The notes under the pieces: generated by a model
Databases searched by the model: none
The model's input: the letters and a program-made list of their open reading frames with translations, nothing else
What the model was told of the DNA's origin: nothing
Program-made: the position numbers and the translations under genes
In this document: in pieces, positions 44,740-56,705 of the stretch
Numbering within the stretch: position 1 is the first letter of the stretch
How the letters are laid out: each line of letters opens with the position of its first letter
Origin: Trichaptum fuscoviolaceum
Lineage: Eukaryota > Basidiomycota > Agaricomycetes > Hymenochaetales > Trichaptaceae
Assembly: GCA_910574455.1 (NCBI GenBank)
Contig: CAJSYZ010000012.1
Span: 2,411,317 to 2,475,316, forward strand
Direction: 5' to 3'
Length of the DNA stretch: 64,000 nt

Positions 44740-45500
44740 CCCTGGCTGAATCACAGGTTGCTTAACTGGAAGTCGGCACAAGGAACGAAGGCGGGTTGTC
44801 GGCGGCGGGACTGGGATTGATGGTGTCTTTGCAAATGTTGCTAGTGGAAGGTGCGCCTATTTCACTGCATTAACATATTGCTTCTTTACTGTGTATTCTA
44901 ATGGGACTGTTTCGGTTACTTTTGCTTTCCACATACAAGAGAAGACGGTGTCCGTGTTGTACCGGAGGGAACACAGAAGGATGCACCACCATAGTACGCC
45001 GCTACTCAGGTGGATGCTGTCCCGCCGTACTCGGAGACGTCAGTCCATGCACCTCAGTCCTTATCTCCGGGTATGATGCTTCCAGGCGAGCTCTCGATTG
45101 ATGGTCTCGCAACGGGCACACTCTTCTCATTTGCTTGGAACATGCTCGTTTCTATTTCCTTCCAATCTGTGGGCTTTCTCCTTACCTCCTGAATATCACT
45201 CATGCGGCGAAGCTCGGTGCCGGTGCTCGTGGTGGTCTTGGCTTGCCGCTGGTTCAATACGGGTTTGCATTGAGGACGGGCAAGGATGACGAAGGCATGG
45301 GCACAAATGGTGAAGAAAGCATGTGGGGCGGCTGGGGAAATCCTGAGGACACTGTACCTTCACCGACACTGATGTTTGATACAGCTGCGGCTGCTGAAAG
45401 TTGGGCAGCTTCTCACAATGGGACTGTTCCTGTGGCAGATGCTTCTGCAGCAGCAAGAGTATGGTGTACAATACTTCTGTACTATATGTTTTCTTAACAA
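44740..45500 (+). pseudogene. Bsd2/NDFIP-like adaptor, copy B (pseudogene)
   Basis: Same gene as copy A in worse condition. The first PPxY is destroyed by a TAG at 44992-44994 inside the motif, while the second, VPPYSETS, is intact. DGLATGTLFSFAWNMLVSIS and FQSVGFLLT are readable, then four bases are missing near 45186 relative to copy A and the frame shifts. YLLNITHAAKLGAGARGGLG and PLVQYGFALRTGKD continue in the other frame, followed by EESMWGGWGNPEDT and AAAESWAASHNGTVPVADAS. Family function: PPxY-mediated recruitment of Rsp5-type ubiquitin ligase on Golgi/endosome membranes; this copy cannot make the full product. Confidence 0.72.
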
Positions 45501-45590
45501 TAAATGTTTTTTCTCTTCTATACCCATTCCCGGGTCGCGGGCTTTGCTGTGAGTTAGCTCACAGCCTTTAACTGCTTGTAGGCGACAGTT

Positions 45591-46314
45591 GTCAATCGCC
45601 TCTTTTTCCCGTGCCAGTGGGCTTCAGCCTTCGACTTGAAGTTGTCACGTGAGTAACGCGTCAGACGCGTCGCACCGTGCTAGTTGACCTCACAGCACTT
45701 AGCTTGCCGTCTCCCACCACTACATCATCGATCATCGACACACTGTCGCGCCAATTAATCAAGCCACTTGTAGGGCCAAGCTACACAACACAGCAATCTG
45801 GGGCATGTAAAGGAGTGGTTGCCAATGCTTTACCGACTCGAAACGTTTCAGTGGCCTCCTAGCCTCTAGGACACTGTGAGACAGAGCTTAGAGTAGCCTC
45901 TTAAACCAATCGTTTGTCAATTCATGCCAGCACAGGTAGATGTACCAACCACCGCAACTGGAGCTTGACCGATTCGTTCAGAATATTCGACGAAACAGGC
46001 AAATTATGGTAAGTTTCAACTATTAGATTCTGTGTTTAATTCCACTTTGAATACACTGACCTCATGTAAAAGGATCGTCCCTCCTGTTGCAACTTCACTG
46101 CTGAGTTCAAGATTTCGTGGCGGTGAAAAGACGAGAAAAACTTTTCCATTGCTGGAATCCTTGATGTGCCTTCCACGGCCGGTGAACTCCGCTGAATGTA
46201 TGAGAAAAGGTACGCACGGAGGGTATTATGTACTAATTATTCATATTATATAAATAGCCTGCTGTCCATGGGCGTCGTTTCGCTCTGCACACCTCTCTTT
46301 CTCCGACTGCAACC
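45591..46314. other. No gene recognised; upstream of the P450
   Basis: Open frames near 45677-45862 and 46032-46253 have no family features. The last 100 bp before 46315 contain a TATATAAATAG sequence (about 46246-46256) suitable as a TATA box for the P450 gene. Confidence 0.45.
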
Positions 46315-48708
46315 ATGAGCGGGGTCGAACTGAAAGGAGCGCGTCTCGCACTCGGAATTTCACTGCTCGCATCGATCGTCTGGATAATACATCGTGTATT
46401 AAATCGTGTCCGGGTCAAATCACTTATACGAAACATACCTGGCCCGACGAGCGATTCCTGGCTTGCCGGTGAGTAGGTTGATGTACGTTGAGCGGAATGC
46501 GACTAAACGACGAACAGGAAACTTTCCGGAGATCTACGATGTTCTCAATATCAAATGGCATCATGAGACGACACGGAAGTACGGCAACATCGTGCAAGTG
46601 AACGGGATGTTCGGCGTAAGTGATTCCTACAAAGTCTGAGTTAGAGTTGACCGAGAATTAGGATGAGCAACTCTACGTCACCGACCCGAGGGCACTTCAC
46701 CAGATTATTGTCAAGGAGCAAAGCATTTTTGAAGAGCCCCAGTCGCTCCTAGTGTCAGTTCTCATGTCGTTTTTTGTACACAAACCTATTCATTCGGATT
46801 GGCAGTATGAATGGCGCCCTTCTCGGGAATGGGCTGCTTGCAACCATCGGTGAATCTCATTCAGTCTAGAAATCTGGATAAGGCTTATCAATAGAACAGG
46901 CGATTACCATAAGCGTCAGCGGAAGATTCTCAATCCCATATTCTCCGTCAAGCACATGCGCGGTCTTGTGCCCATCTTCGATCGAGTGACTCAACGGGTG
47001 AGTAGTACATTTGGTCTGCAAGGCACGGAATGCTTACTTTGCAGTCAGCTTTGCTCGGCTCTGTCAGAAAAGTTGAAAGGAGGTGCACCAACTCAAGAGG
47101 TCAATGTCAACGAATGGGCAAGCCGGACAGCCCTCGAGTTCATAGCGCAGGGTGGCCTCGGCACGAGTCTTGATCCGCTCGTCGATGGAGAGACTAGTAG
47201 TTATACAAAGCTCTCTAAACAATTGGTGTGAGTGAGTTCCGACCACCTGGAGAATGCAGCTTCTGATTTCGCACAGACCGACTGTTTCTCGTCTGCATGT
47301 CATAATGCAGCTTCTGCCTCTCGTGAAACCTGCATTCATGCTTTTACCGTCAGCTCTTCGGGAGGTCATTCTCATGTATTCTCCCATTCCAGCGGTAAGT
47401 TGAGCCTCATGGTCCAAATTAAAGGAGACTAACTCGCTTTCGGAAGGTCCGTAAGCTGAAGAGCATCACCGATAGACTCGAGGACACTAGCCGCGAAGTG
47501 CTAGAGAAGAAGAAGGCTGAGGTAATGGCTGAAATCGAAGACTCGAAAGGCGAGAAAGGGAGAGATATCTTGAGCATTCTCCGTAAGCCTTCAAGCGATT
47601 AACATTGTGATATATACTGAATATCTCCAGTCCGAGCGAACAGTGAAGCGCCTGTCAATGAGCGTCTTCCGGATGACGAAGTCGTTGCTCATTTGACGTG
47701 AGCTTCCTCCATCCCTTACGATTCACTACCTAACAATTCCGGCAGTACGTTGATCTTCAATGCACAGGATACAACGTCCGCTGCCATATCGAGAATACTT
47801 CATATCCTCTCCCAAGACACGGCAGCGCAAGATCGTCTTCGGAAGGAGATAAGGACAGCAAAGAGTCTGAAGGCCAATGAGAGTGAGTGGGACTATGATG
47901 AGCTGATGCGGCTTCCGTACCTGGATGCCGTATGTCGTGAAACTCTTCGGCTTCACGGACCCGTAAGCTGGATCTGGAGAGTGTGAGTTCATTGATCAAT
48001 TCAGCGAACACCGATACTCAGAAACAGAAACTCAGTGCACGAAAGCCGACAACCCTTCCACTCCTCCGACCGATCACCGGTACAGATGGGCAGACCATTC
48101 ATTCAATACCTGTGGCAAAGAATCAAGGTCTTATTGTCGGTATAGCAGCTGCCAACCGCGACGAGTCAATATGGGGCCCAGATGCATGGGAGTGGAAACC
48201 AGAAAGATGGCTGACACTTAATTCAGACAGAGCACAGCCAGATGAAGTCGGCCTGAGAGGCGGTGACGAGTGGAAGACGGGGGTGCTGGACAGTGAGTCT
48301 TTGAAGGAGGCGAAGTATCCAGGGATATATTCTGGAATGTGAGTACACCGGTCGCATAATTCAATGCAACCTTGGCTGAACCCTTTGAAGGATGACATTC
48401 TCCGGAGGTGGGCGCTCTTGCATGTAAGTTACGGTGTTTTGAGATCAGATTTGCACTCACTCAACTGGCCTATAGTGGTTTCAAATTCGCGCTCCTTGCC
48501 CTTAGTCAGTGTTCCGCTCTTTCATCTCTGTCCTTTCTGAATGCCGTATGCTGTAGAAATGTCTCTTGTGGGACTGGTCGAGCGATTCATCTTAGCACTC
48601 CCGGACGAAGAGATAGTTTGGAATATGAATCATATTGCGGCTCCAACTCTCAAGGGTAAAGAGAAAGAACCTCCACAGATGCCGCTTAAAATTTCACTTG
48701 CGCTATAG
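46315..48708 (+). CDS. Cytochrome P450 monooxygenase
   Basis: A membrane-anchored haem monooxygenase of the endoplasmic reticulum. ATG 46315 gives an N-terminal anchor LALGISLLASIVWIIHRVL, then IPGPTSDSWLAGNFPEIYD. Further exons read FEEPQSLL, ATIGDYHKRQRKILNPIFSV (helix C), NVNEWASRTALEFIAQGGLG and the I-helix motif NAQDTTSAAISRIL. Then come the K-helix CRETLRLHGPVSWIWR, NRDESIWGPDAWEWKPERW and the haem-binding loop FSGGGRSCIGFKFA with its cysteine ligand. The stop is TAG 48706-48708. About twelve introns of 50-65 bp; one splits the haem loop after the cysteine codon. No frameshift or stop was found. The layout resembles Agaricomycete CYP5144/CYP5150-type enzymes, but the subfamily is not determined. 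It is co-directional with the repair gene starting 550 bp downstream. Confidence 0.93.
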
Positions 48709-49259
48709 GATGTCCAACAAGCAATGACCACTTATTGTGTAGAGACGTCAAATTATTTGTTCATCCTCCTTCCTCTGTAGAGTACGTGTTATAAAACATT
48801 TTGAAAAAACACAACACAAGTGTACCTTCTGCATTCTTAAATCCTGAGGTACGAGATCTATGCAAGAGAGTTATGTTGATTGCGAGTCGAAGCCTATCTC
48901 GGCGTCGTTGACAAAGACGCGCGACGCGACAACACGGATGCGCGACGTTCAGCGAGTGAACTCCTCACCACAGACCACGACGACCACAACCATAACGCAT
49001 ACGTGGGGACAATATCAAGACAACTGTGTACATTGTTAGCCCAGACGCCATCTATTGTAAACGATTCACTTTACTTTGCCCACGACAATCACGCAGCCTC
49101 GACTCACAGTCAACATTTACAGTATCAATACTGCCTTCACCGTGCCGTGCTGCCCCTTGTCTGTATCACGATCGTGAGCATTTATTACATCGGTTTAACA
49201 TTTACTCATGACGAATTTTAGTCGTGATGCACTCTCTTGCTCTTCAGATATAGTGGAAC
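48709..49259. other. Intergenic; no gene recognised
   Basis: An open frame at 48880-49221 has biased composition (many D, H, T) and no family signature; GACGCGCGACGCGAC repeats occur near 48917-48945. The right end is the promoter region of the XPF/Rad1 gene. Confidence 0.5.
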
Positions 49260-52200
49260 ATGGCTGAATCACAAGCTCAGGCTAACTTCCTTCCGAACTC
49301 CAACCTGCTACCATTCCAGCGCGAGCTTCTCTCCACCTTAGCCGACCCAGCGAACTCTGAGCTCACCTTGCTCGCCCGTGGACTAGGACTGCGTCGCATC
49401 TTGACCACTTTACTCTCCATCTATCACTCGCCTCAAAACCTCGTGCTGTTGGTGAATGCAACCCCAGAGGAAGAAGCTGGGATCGGGGAGGATTTGGGCG
49501 TTATAGGGTGTCGGAAGCCAGGCTTGAGAGTAGTGGGTTACGAGATGGGAAGGAAGGAAAGGTACGCCTGATTATTTGAAAGTTTGTGGTCGACGTGCTG
49601 AAGAACTGAAGACAGGTACTCTATAAGCAAGGGGGCCTAATCTCTGTGACCTCGCGCATTCTTGTCGTCGACATGCTGCAGTCGGATGTTCCTGTGGATC
49701 TCATCACCGGACTCGTTGTCCTTCATGCTGAGAAGTTCGCTTTTCTTGCGCGAGATTTGAACTTGTGACTGAAGCTTTGCTCACAGAGTAACCGCGCTCG
49801 CCCTCGAGGCCTTCATTATCCGGCTATTTCGCGAGAGAAATTCAACTGGTTTCGTCAAGGCCTTCAGCGATGCGCCCGAACACATTACCAGTGGACTATA
49901 TCCATTGAAAGCGATCATGAAGGAACTGCAGCTGCGAAGGACCCACATCTATCCACGGTATGTCTTCAAATGTGATTCGTACATACTTACCCATGGTAAT
50001 TCAGGTTCCACGAATCTGTGAAAGAATCGCTCTCTCGACGGAGGGCTGATGTCATCGAACTGCATCAGCCTTTGACCGAAGCTATGGCAGACATTCATCA
50101 TGCATTAGTACAATGCATGACAGCGACGCTCGCTGAATTGAAGCGAAGTCATTCGACTGTGCGTTGTTTTCATGCCTTCACCTATCTTGACTTAACCGTT
50201 ATTCAGTTAGACCTCGATGACCTATCTGTCGAGAGCACATATTTCCGGGCATTCGACTCCATCGTCCGCCGACAGTTAGATCCTGTCTGGCACAAGGTCG
50301 GACCTCGTACAAAGCAACTCGTTGGCGATTTGGCTACTCTACGAAGTTTGTTGGGGTAAGCCTCTCCATGCTCTTCTTAACCCTGCTAACGGTTGGATCT
50401 AGGTACCTTCTCACTTACGATCCTCTTGCATTCCATGCATACCTCGAGTCGGTCATTGCTTCAAACAGTACAACGGCCTCCGGTGGGGTGCGCTCCAACG
50501 AACATAAAAGCCAGTGGCTCTTCACGGACGCTGCGAACATCGTGTTTCGTGAGGCGAAGAGAAGATGCTATTTAAACACCGCACCCAGCAAGCCGAAGGA
50601 AGTCTTTGACGTGGACAATGAAGAGGAGTGGGCTGCACTTAACGAAGCAGAAGGACATATTCCATCGGCTTCAGCACAATCAGCGTCTAAGAAACGGAAG
50701 AAGTGGCTTCCCGATGGAATGCAGCCCACACTTGAGGAGCATCCGAAGTGGAGCTTGTTGGAAGAGATTCTCCAGGAGATCGAGGAAGAAATTGTCAGGA
50801 TGGAAGCTACAAACCTAGTCGGTCAGTGTCCCGTATGTCTGCATCGTCCTCTATTTTAACATGTCAATTTCAGGCACCCCTGGGTCCAATACTGTCCTCA
50901 TCATGGTATCGTCCACACGCACAGCGGAACTACTGGCTGACTACCTCTCATCCTTGGACCGTCGTCGTCCGAAGGCTGAATGGGGGCGACGGATGATGGA
51001 GCGGAGATTAAGGATGTATTTGTGGTGGAAAGCGCGACTCAGCGAGGGCAAACGGTTTCATATGCCAAGTGGCGACAGGGATCGAAATAAGGAAAGAGAA
51101 GGGAGCGACAACATAAGCGACGCATTAAAGAAGAAGGATGCGCTTCGCACACAGCGGGCTGCGTCGAGGAGGCGAGTACGTGGAGGAGGTCCTTCGTCAG
51201 CGGATGCCTCGTCTGGTCGGTCGGCCCAAGATCAGACCGTGAATGTACCGAGTGGGGATGGTATGAGCGCGAAGGAGCGAGAGAAACTGGGAATATTGTC
51301 CGGAGAGGGCGAGATGATCGGCGAGGCAGGCCAAATTGCAGACTTGTACGCTTTCCTTCCGTTCATATGACCTCTGGCAATTCACAGCTCGCATTAGCTT
51401 TTCGTCTCAGAGAATCGACCTCACCGAATTGATTGACGACGACTCTGATCCAGAAGCAGAGGCTCCGAACGTCAAACAGGAGGCACCCGTTGCATCCATG
51501 CCTTTCGCCTCTACCTCACAGCATGCGACATCTGCCCCAATCAATGCAGACGAGGAGCTTGCGCATTCGCTTTCGGAGGGAGTGGATTGGAATTATGGTC
51601 TTATACAGCCGGAGCAGACTATTTTGATACGAGCGTATTCCGATGATGCGGATGACTCTCTTCTAGCAGAGGTGCAGCCAAGGTTCATCGTGATGTACGA
51701 GCCAAGCTTGGAGTTCGTGCGCAGGGTAGAGGTATGGCTGCTTTTGAATGAATAGACTTCATATTACGGGAACTAACAGCGTGGCATAGTGCTATAGGAG
51801 TGCTAGCCCTGGTTTAGCTGTGCGGGTGTATTTCATGATGTACCAGTACAGCTGCGAGGAGCACAAGTACCTCGCGGGACTTCGTCGTGAGAAGGAAGCC
51901 TTCGAGCGGCTGATCAAAGAGCGAGCCGTACGTCTTGTTTTCTCGGGTCTATGTCCAACATCTGAAACGGTATCTTTAGACAATGCTTCTAACCCTCGAA
52001 GATCCTCGATCCGCGCCATCCTCCACCTCCAACATCATCAAGACGATCTCGACACGCATTGCGGGCGGGTCAGCCCAGATTTCTACGACACCTCCGCAAG
52101 TTATCGTCGACATGCGCGAGTTTCGATCGACATTGCCTTCGTTGCTACATGCTGCTAAGATGGTGGTCATACCGGCGACACTCACTGTTGGCGATTATAT

Positions 52201-52934
52201 CCTAACGCCCGATATCTGTGTCGAACGGAAAAGCGTCCCCGACCTAGTGCAGAGCTTCAACAGTGGTCGCTTGTGAGTTAAAAGTCACTTCGCACATCAA
52301 CCTCCACTAACCTGCCATGATTCAGGTATACACAATGCGAATTGATGTCTGTGCACTACAAGCAACCTATCCTCCTGATTGAGTTTGAAGAACACAAGGC
52401 CTTCTCTTTGGAAGCAGTACGCTTTTCTTTCTCTATTACTTGAGCCTGCATTGAAATGGGTCGTAGGTCACTGGGGATATGAAGTCCTTCGTGAAGCCCA
52501 CAGGCAAATATCCTGTTAAAAAGAGAAACGATGGACCATCGTCTGACGGTCTTTCCACGACATCCGTTCAAGCGAAACTTGTCCTCTTGACACTTTCCTT
52601 CCCCCGACTGCGAATCCTCTGGTCATCGTCGCCATACATCTCAGCAGACATGTTCCGCGACCTCAAGATGAACAATCCAGAGCCGGACCCCACGAAAGCT
52701 ATAGCTGTGGGTGCGGAAGAAGATCCGAACGCGGGTGAGGGTGTCAACCAGGCTGCAGAAGAACTGCTTCGAACCCTTCCGGGTATCACGTCGAAGAACG
52801 TGAAGTACGTGATGGGAAAGGTTGGGAGTGTAAGGGAGCTCTGTGAAATGAGTTTGGAAGGCGTACAAGAACTTTTAGGAAGTGAACCTGGAAAAACATG
52901 TTGGGAATTTATCCATAATGGGGACCGACCTTGA
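49260..52934 (+). CDS. rad1: XPF/Rad1 structure-specific endonuclease subunit
   Basis: Catalytic subunit of the XPF-ERCC1 (Rad1-Rad10) complex, which cuts 5' of lesions in nucleotide excision repair and removes 3' flaps in recombination; nuclear. ATG 49260 starts [20 protein letters not shown], the beginning of a degenerate SF2 helicase-like domain ([36 protein letters not shown]). The central part has [20 protein letters not shown] and the helicase-C half [20 protein letters not shown]. The ERCC4 nuclease domain reads [20 protein letters not shown], then [20 protein letters not shown] with the ERKxxxD signature near 52223-52246. The C-terminal double helix-hairpin-helix contains [20 protein letters not shown]. 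About ten short introns; the frame is open to TGA 52932-52934. Confidence 0.97.
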
Positions 52935-53231
52935 CATGCTTGAGATCGGGACCATGTCGATTTAGTTATAGATAAGTTTAAATGAGAATGACTTGCTAGG
53001 GATACACAGATATGTACATAAGTATAAATGAAATGGGGAGGGGAAAATGCAATAACAGTACAATGCTGAGATGAATCGAACGAAAGTCGTCAATGTGTCG
53101 TAAAAAATGATGAAAATTTGAAAGTGGTGAATTCAGCATTTAAGGAGAAACTCGACTCCAGGGCCTTCTGCGGCTCTTTTCTTTTGAACGCACGGCATCT
53201 ACATGTAGTCAGAATGTTTGCCTCTCCTTTC

Positions 53232-54331
53232 CTACTGCTCGTGTGACCATTGCGTCTCAGTCAGCACTTGGGGCCAAACCGATGAATGCTCGTTGACCGT
53301 CACCTTGTCAGGACCGCAAGTCGAATCAGGCTCTTTCCAGTGCCGGGGTACTTGGTCTGGACGACTAAAAGTTTGGTCACAATAATCGCAAGCAAATCGA
53401 GGCACGTTAACGAAGTGTTGAAGCTCAACGTGCCGTGTATAAAGGTAGAGATCAACAGGCTGCTTCGTTCTCGATTTGCATGGTTTCGCACCCGGCAGCA
53501 GGGTGAAAGGACAGCCGCTAAGATCGAACATTAGTTCCCCTTTGGCCTGGTGCTCACCAAAATGCCGATAGAGCCATTTATGGTCCCATTGAAGTACAGC
53601 ATCACATAATCTTCTTTCAGTCTCCCCTTCCTTCGCAAGCAGGAGGATCTCACACGTTCTGTTCGGAACATTTGTATGGGGAATATCAGATTCTCGGACG
53701 GTGACGTTGGGAACAGCAAGGTGTGGATGAGCAGAGTGAGACCCACCGCCCTTGAATTTATAAAAAGGAACACTACACGGCTTTCTGGCGCGAGCCGGAC
53801 GACGAACTGGACCAGATGACGTTAAGGATACCTCCATTTGTGGAGGGTTATATGGCGCGGGGTTGTGGGAGTCGAGTGCGCTGAAGTCACCCTGATCTAG
53901 ACCCTGCATTATTCGTAGTTCAGAGTAAGCTTGATCTAGTTTCTGTGGTGTTGACTTAGAGACCGAGAAACGACTGAATCGAAGGTATTCGGCAAGCGTA
54001 TCCTTTCTTTAGATGCACATTAGTTATTACTTTGAGAGGAATTTGGAACAAGGGAATAGCGCACTCGTTTGATGGCCCCGGGTTCGACGCAGACACAATC
54101 ATACACTCCCTGCTGGAAGCCGTTTGTTATCCTTGATGAGGACGGCATTAGGGCGCCGCCGGAATTGTGAACGAAGGATCCCGTTGCCCCAGAACTAGTT
54201 CAAGTAATAGAAAGTTAAGTATTAGAGACAAGTAATATACATATAATGAGCTGTACGTACTGGGCAAGAGGCATTTTATATCCATTTGGGTCCTTCTTGA
54301 AAGTGTTCTCGAGAGTATGATCGAGCGTCAT
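53232..54331 (-). CDS. C2H2 zinc-finger-like protein
   Basis: Three exons on the minus strand: ATG 54331 (MTLDHTLENTFKKDPNGYKM), a middle exon reading ATGSFVHNSGGALMPSSSRI and DCVCVEPGAIKR, and a long exon from about 54010 to the stop at 53232. The C-terminal part has cysteine/histidine pairs: CEILLLAKEG...LCDAVLQWDHKWLYRHFGEH resembles a degenerate finger, and FACDYCDQTFSRPDQVPRHW followed by C is a clear C2H2-type finger (second histidine pair altered to H and C). It may be a DNA-binding regulator. The end faces the 3' end of the XPF/Rad1 gene, 297 bp away. No paralogue was noticed in the window. Confidence 0.62.
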
Positions 54332-56330
54332 TTGTGCGCGTTTAGTTCAGAAGGTTGTTCGAGTATTGCTAATGGCGTTGAAGGAAGGAAGAGAGGGGGA
54401 GAGATAGAGAACAGGTGGACGATGGGAGTTGAAAACAGGCTTGGTCAACCATGGTTCGCATGCGCAATTTGTAACACGGTGGACCACAACCTGTCCAAAA
54501 GCGTCCTACAAAGCAGAGTGGTTGAGGTAGACTGGCAATGGGAAACTAAACAATACTACTGCGGATTTTGAAAGAAAGGTTCGGTTGTCAAGCTGGTGCA
54601 AGTGGACCCCTGAAAAGGGCGTTGTGGTTCTTCGTTCTTTGTTGCACACCTCCACGAAAGGCAGTGCTCCTAGATGTATAGCATCCTCATTGATCTGCAA
54701 TAAGTTCTGTGAGTGAGTCGAGATTGAGCTCGAGCGCAAAGGTGATCGAATCCGATGAATCCGATGACTATGCATACTGTGGGTCTGACCCAGCTCTAGG
54801 ACAGAGATATTTGACTTGCCTCGTTAGCTACGAGGATCTTGTGGTAACTGCTGGGTACTTGTCAAGAGCCGTGTACAGCCACTGGGCAGTAGCTCTTGAA
54901 GACTGGATAAACCCCACGCTGCAAGTTTGGCGAAGACGCGCTCGGAAACTTCCCAAAAACAAAGAGTAGGACACTTCCGAAGGTGTCAATATCTCCAATC
55001 TCCTTCTCTGTCTTCCCTTGGCCATATCCACAGCTGCAGGAGAAAGATAAACTGCATCTGCAATTGGGTTCCTGTGTTGCGTATATCGGCGAGGAAACGT
55101 CCTTCAGTTCGTGTCAGCAATCGTCCGGACTATGAAGTGGTCTGTCTCGCTCACACCGCCACGACACTGGCCTCCTCACGATAGAGCCAACACGTCTTTC
55201 ATCTTCCAGATGGTCTAGAGCAGGAGTAGCGTAATTGCTGGACAAGTGCGACGATGGAGTACGAGATCGTAGACCTCCGCTCTGAAAATAAATTGAACGA
55301 CAAGAGTGACGAGACAGAGACAGGTGGGCAGGAGGGCGAGCGCTGAGCAAGCCTGAGTAGCTCTCTGTATTTCGATTAGTGATTCAGGCGCTACGAAAAA
55401 TTTCGGTTATCACCTCGAAGACTGGAGGGAGGTCAATGAATTAGTATTGACGATTAAATAGAACATTCCTCCTCACGCAGCCATGTTCACCCTTTTATCG
55501 GTCAAAACGTAGACAGCGTTGAACGTGAATAAGGTTGCGTGAAATAAGGGACATTTGAGTATGAGTGCAACCATCTGATCTTCCGATATAAAGAGAACAT
55601 CGAACACGATTTGCATGCAACGTTGTGCTTGAGACACTTTCGAATAGTCAGATCCCTTTACATTAGCATGTGGATGCCGGGGTGACTGTTTCTGATGATC
55701 GTATCTGAGTATTATCCGACAGTCTTCGTCGCATTCGACTTCCCACATTATTTCCACCATAGTGCTATTGAAGAATAGAATAACGTTAATGATAGGTTGA
55801 GTTATTTAAGGGGAGAAACTCACTTGTCAATCTGATATCCGGTTCGGCGGTTTCAAAGTAGATCCAGTTTCAGCTTTACCTTCAAACCCGATAACCTCCA
55901 TGAGGAGCCTTAGCCGCTCCACTGATAAGCTACATAAGTCTTAAGAAAGTGACGGGTTCTTGGACAGAGAACACCGTCGTTAGAGACCACGCAAATTCGA
56001 ATTCGTGCCAGGATCGTCAAAAAGCGGGCGTCTTCTTGCGTCTACCCGCCAAAACAAGCAGAAGCGCACTTCCATCCACCAGCAATGCAATCATCGAGGC
56101 CGCAACACAATCAGCCTTTAAGCAGTTGAATTGCCACGCGCCTTTCGATTCTTCGAATGGACCTTCGGAATCTCTGCCATCGTCTGCAGCAGCAGGATTC
56201 AGCGTTACCGATGTGCCACGCAGCACAAGCCTAAAAAAGCTGATTGGCTCGACAGCACAAGGATTGCGAACATGCCGTCTTAGTAAATCATTAAATTTCG
56301 GAAGCCACTAATCCAATGCTGACTCACATT
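54332..56330. other. Unassigned; several open frames without family match
   Basis: Candidates are a plus frame 54709-54969 (ESDESDDYAYCGSDPALGQR), a minus frame 55760-55473 (MVEIMWEVECDEDCRIILRY and FTFNAVYVLTDKR) and a plus frame 55949-56311. The minus one looks most like real coding sequence but I cannot place it. Introns and neighbours give no support. Confidence 0.35.
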
Positions 56331-56339
56331 TTCACCTCC

Positions 56340-56700
56340 TCCCGGCATACATATGCTCAAGACGCTCGACGAGAGTTTCAGTCCAAGCACCGACACGCGG
56401 CTGCCCACGAACGCCCTCTAGCGCATCGTCGTGATGTCCGCAATGATGATCTGCGTCAGCACCTGCAGGCCCTTGTATCCCACCATGTACAGCAGATGCA
56501 AAGGCGATGTAGCGAATGAGATAGAAGCACAGCACGACAAGGTCGGTAGCTCATCACGCTTGAGGTCACGTCTGCCAGCTCTGTGATGAAGGGCTTCGCA
56601 AAGGCAACGATGTGACTTTGCACAACCTACTCCAGATGAGCACAAGTAGAGAGTGATCAACTTGAATACTCGAAATAGAGGATGGTTGTAGAACTCAGAT
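56340..56700 (-). pseudogene. Fragment resembling a siderophore-type MFS transporter
   Basis: On the minus strand a string of blocks in different frames resembles the N-terminal helices of fungal siderophore-iron transporters: AKPFITELADVTSSVMSY, VVLCFYLIRYIAFASA, YMVGYKGLQVLTQIIIADIT then TMR followed by a TAG, and RAFVGS. At least two frame changes and a stop occur within 350 bp. No start, and no second half of the transporter was found nearby. Treat as a decayed fragment. Confidence 0.45.
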
Positions 56701-56705
56701 ATCAC

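Larger units (their letters stand above)
44250..45590. repeat. Segmental duplication, copy B
   Basis: Paralogous to 41150-42520 along its length, with the same order of blocks and the same downstream sequence (CATTCCCGGGT, GCGGGCTTTGCTGTGAGTTA). It holds an extra tandem repeat at 44495-44595. Confidence 0.8.

Noticed and set aside
36510..48708. Secondary-metabolite gene cluster (methyltransferase, P450, MFS)
   Set aside because: No polyketide, peptide or terpene backbone gene is visible, and the genes are separated by repeats and pseudogenes.
48880..49221. 113-codon open frame upstream of XPF/Rad1
   Set aside because: Biased composition with no family signature or splice support; probably chance.
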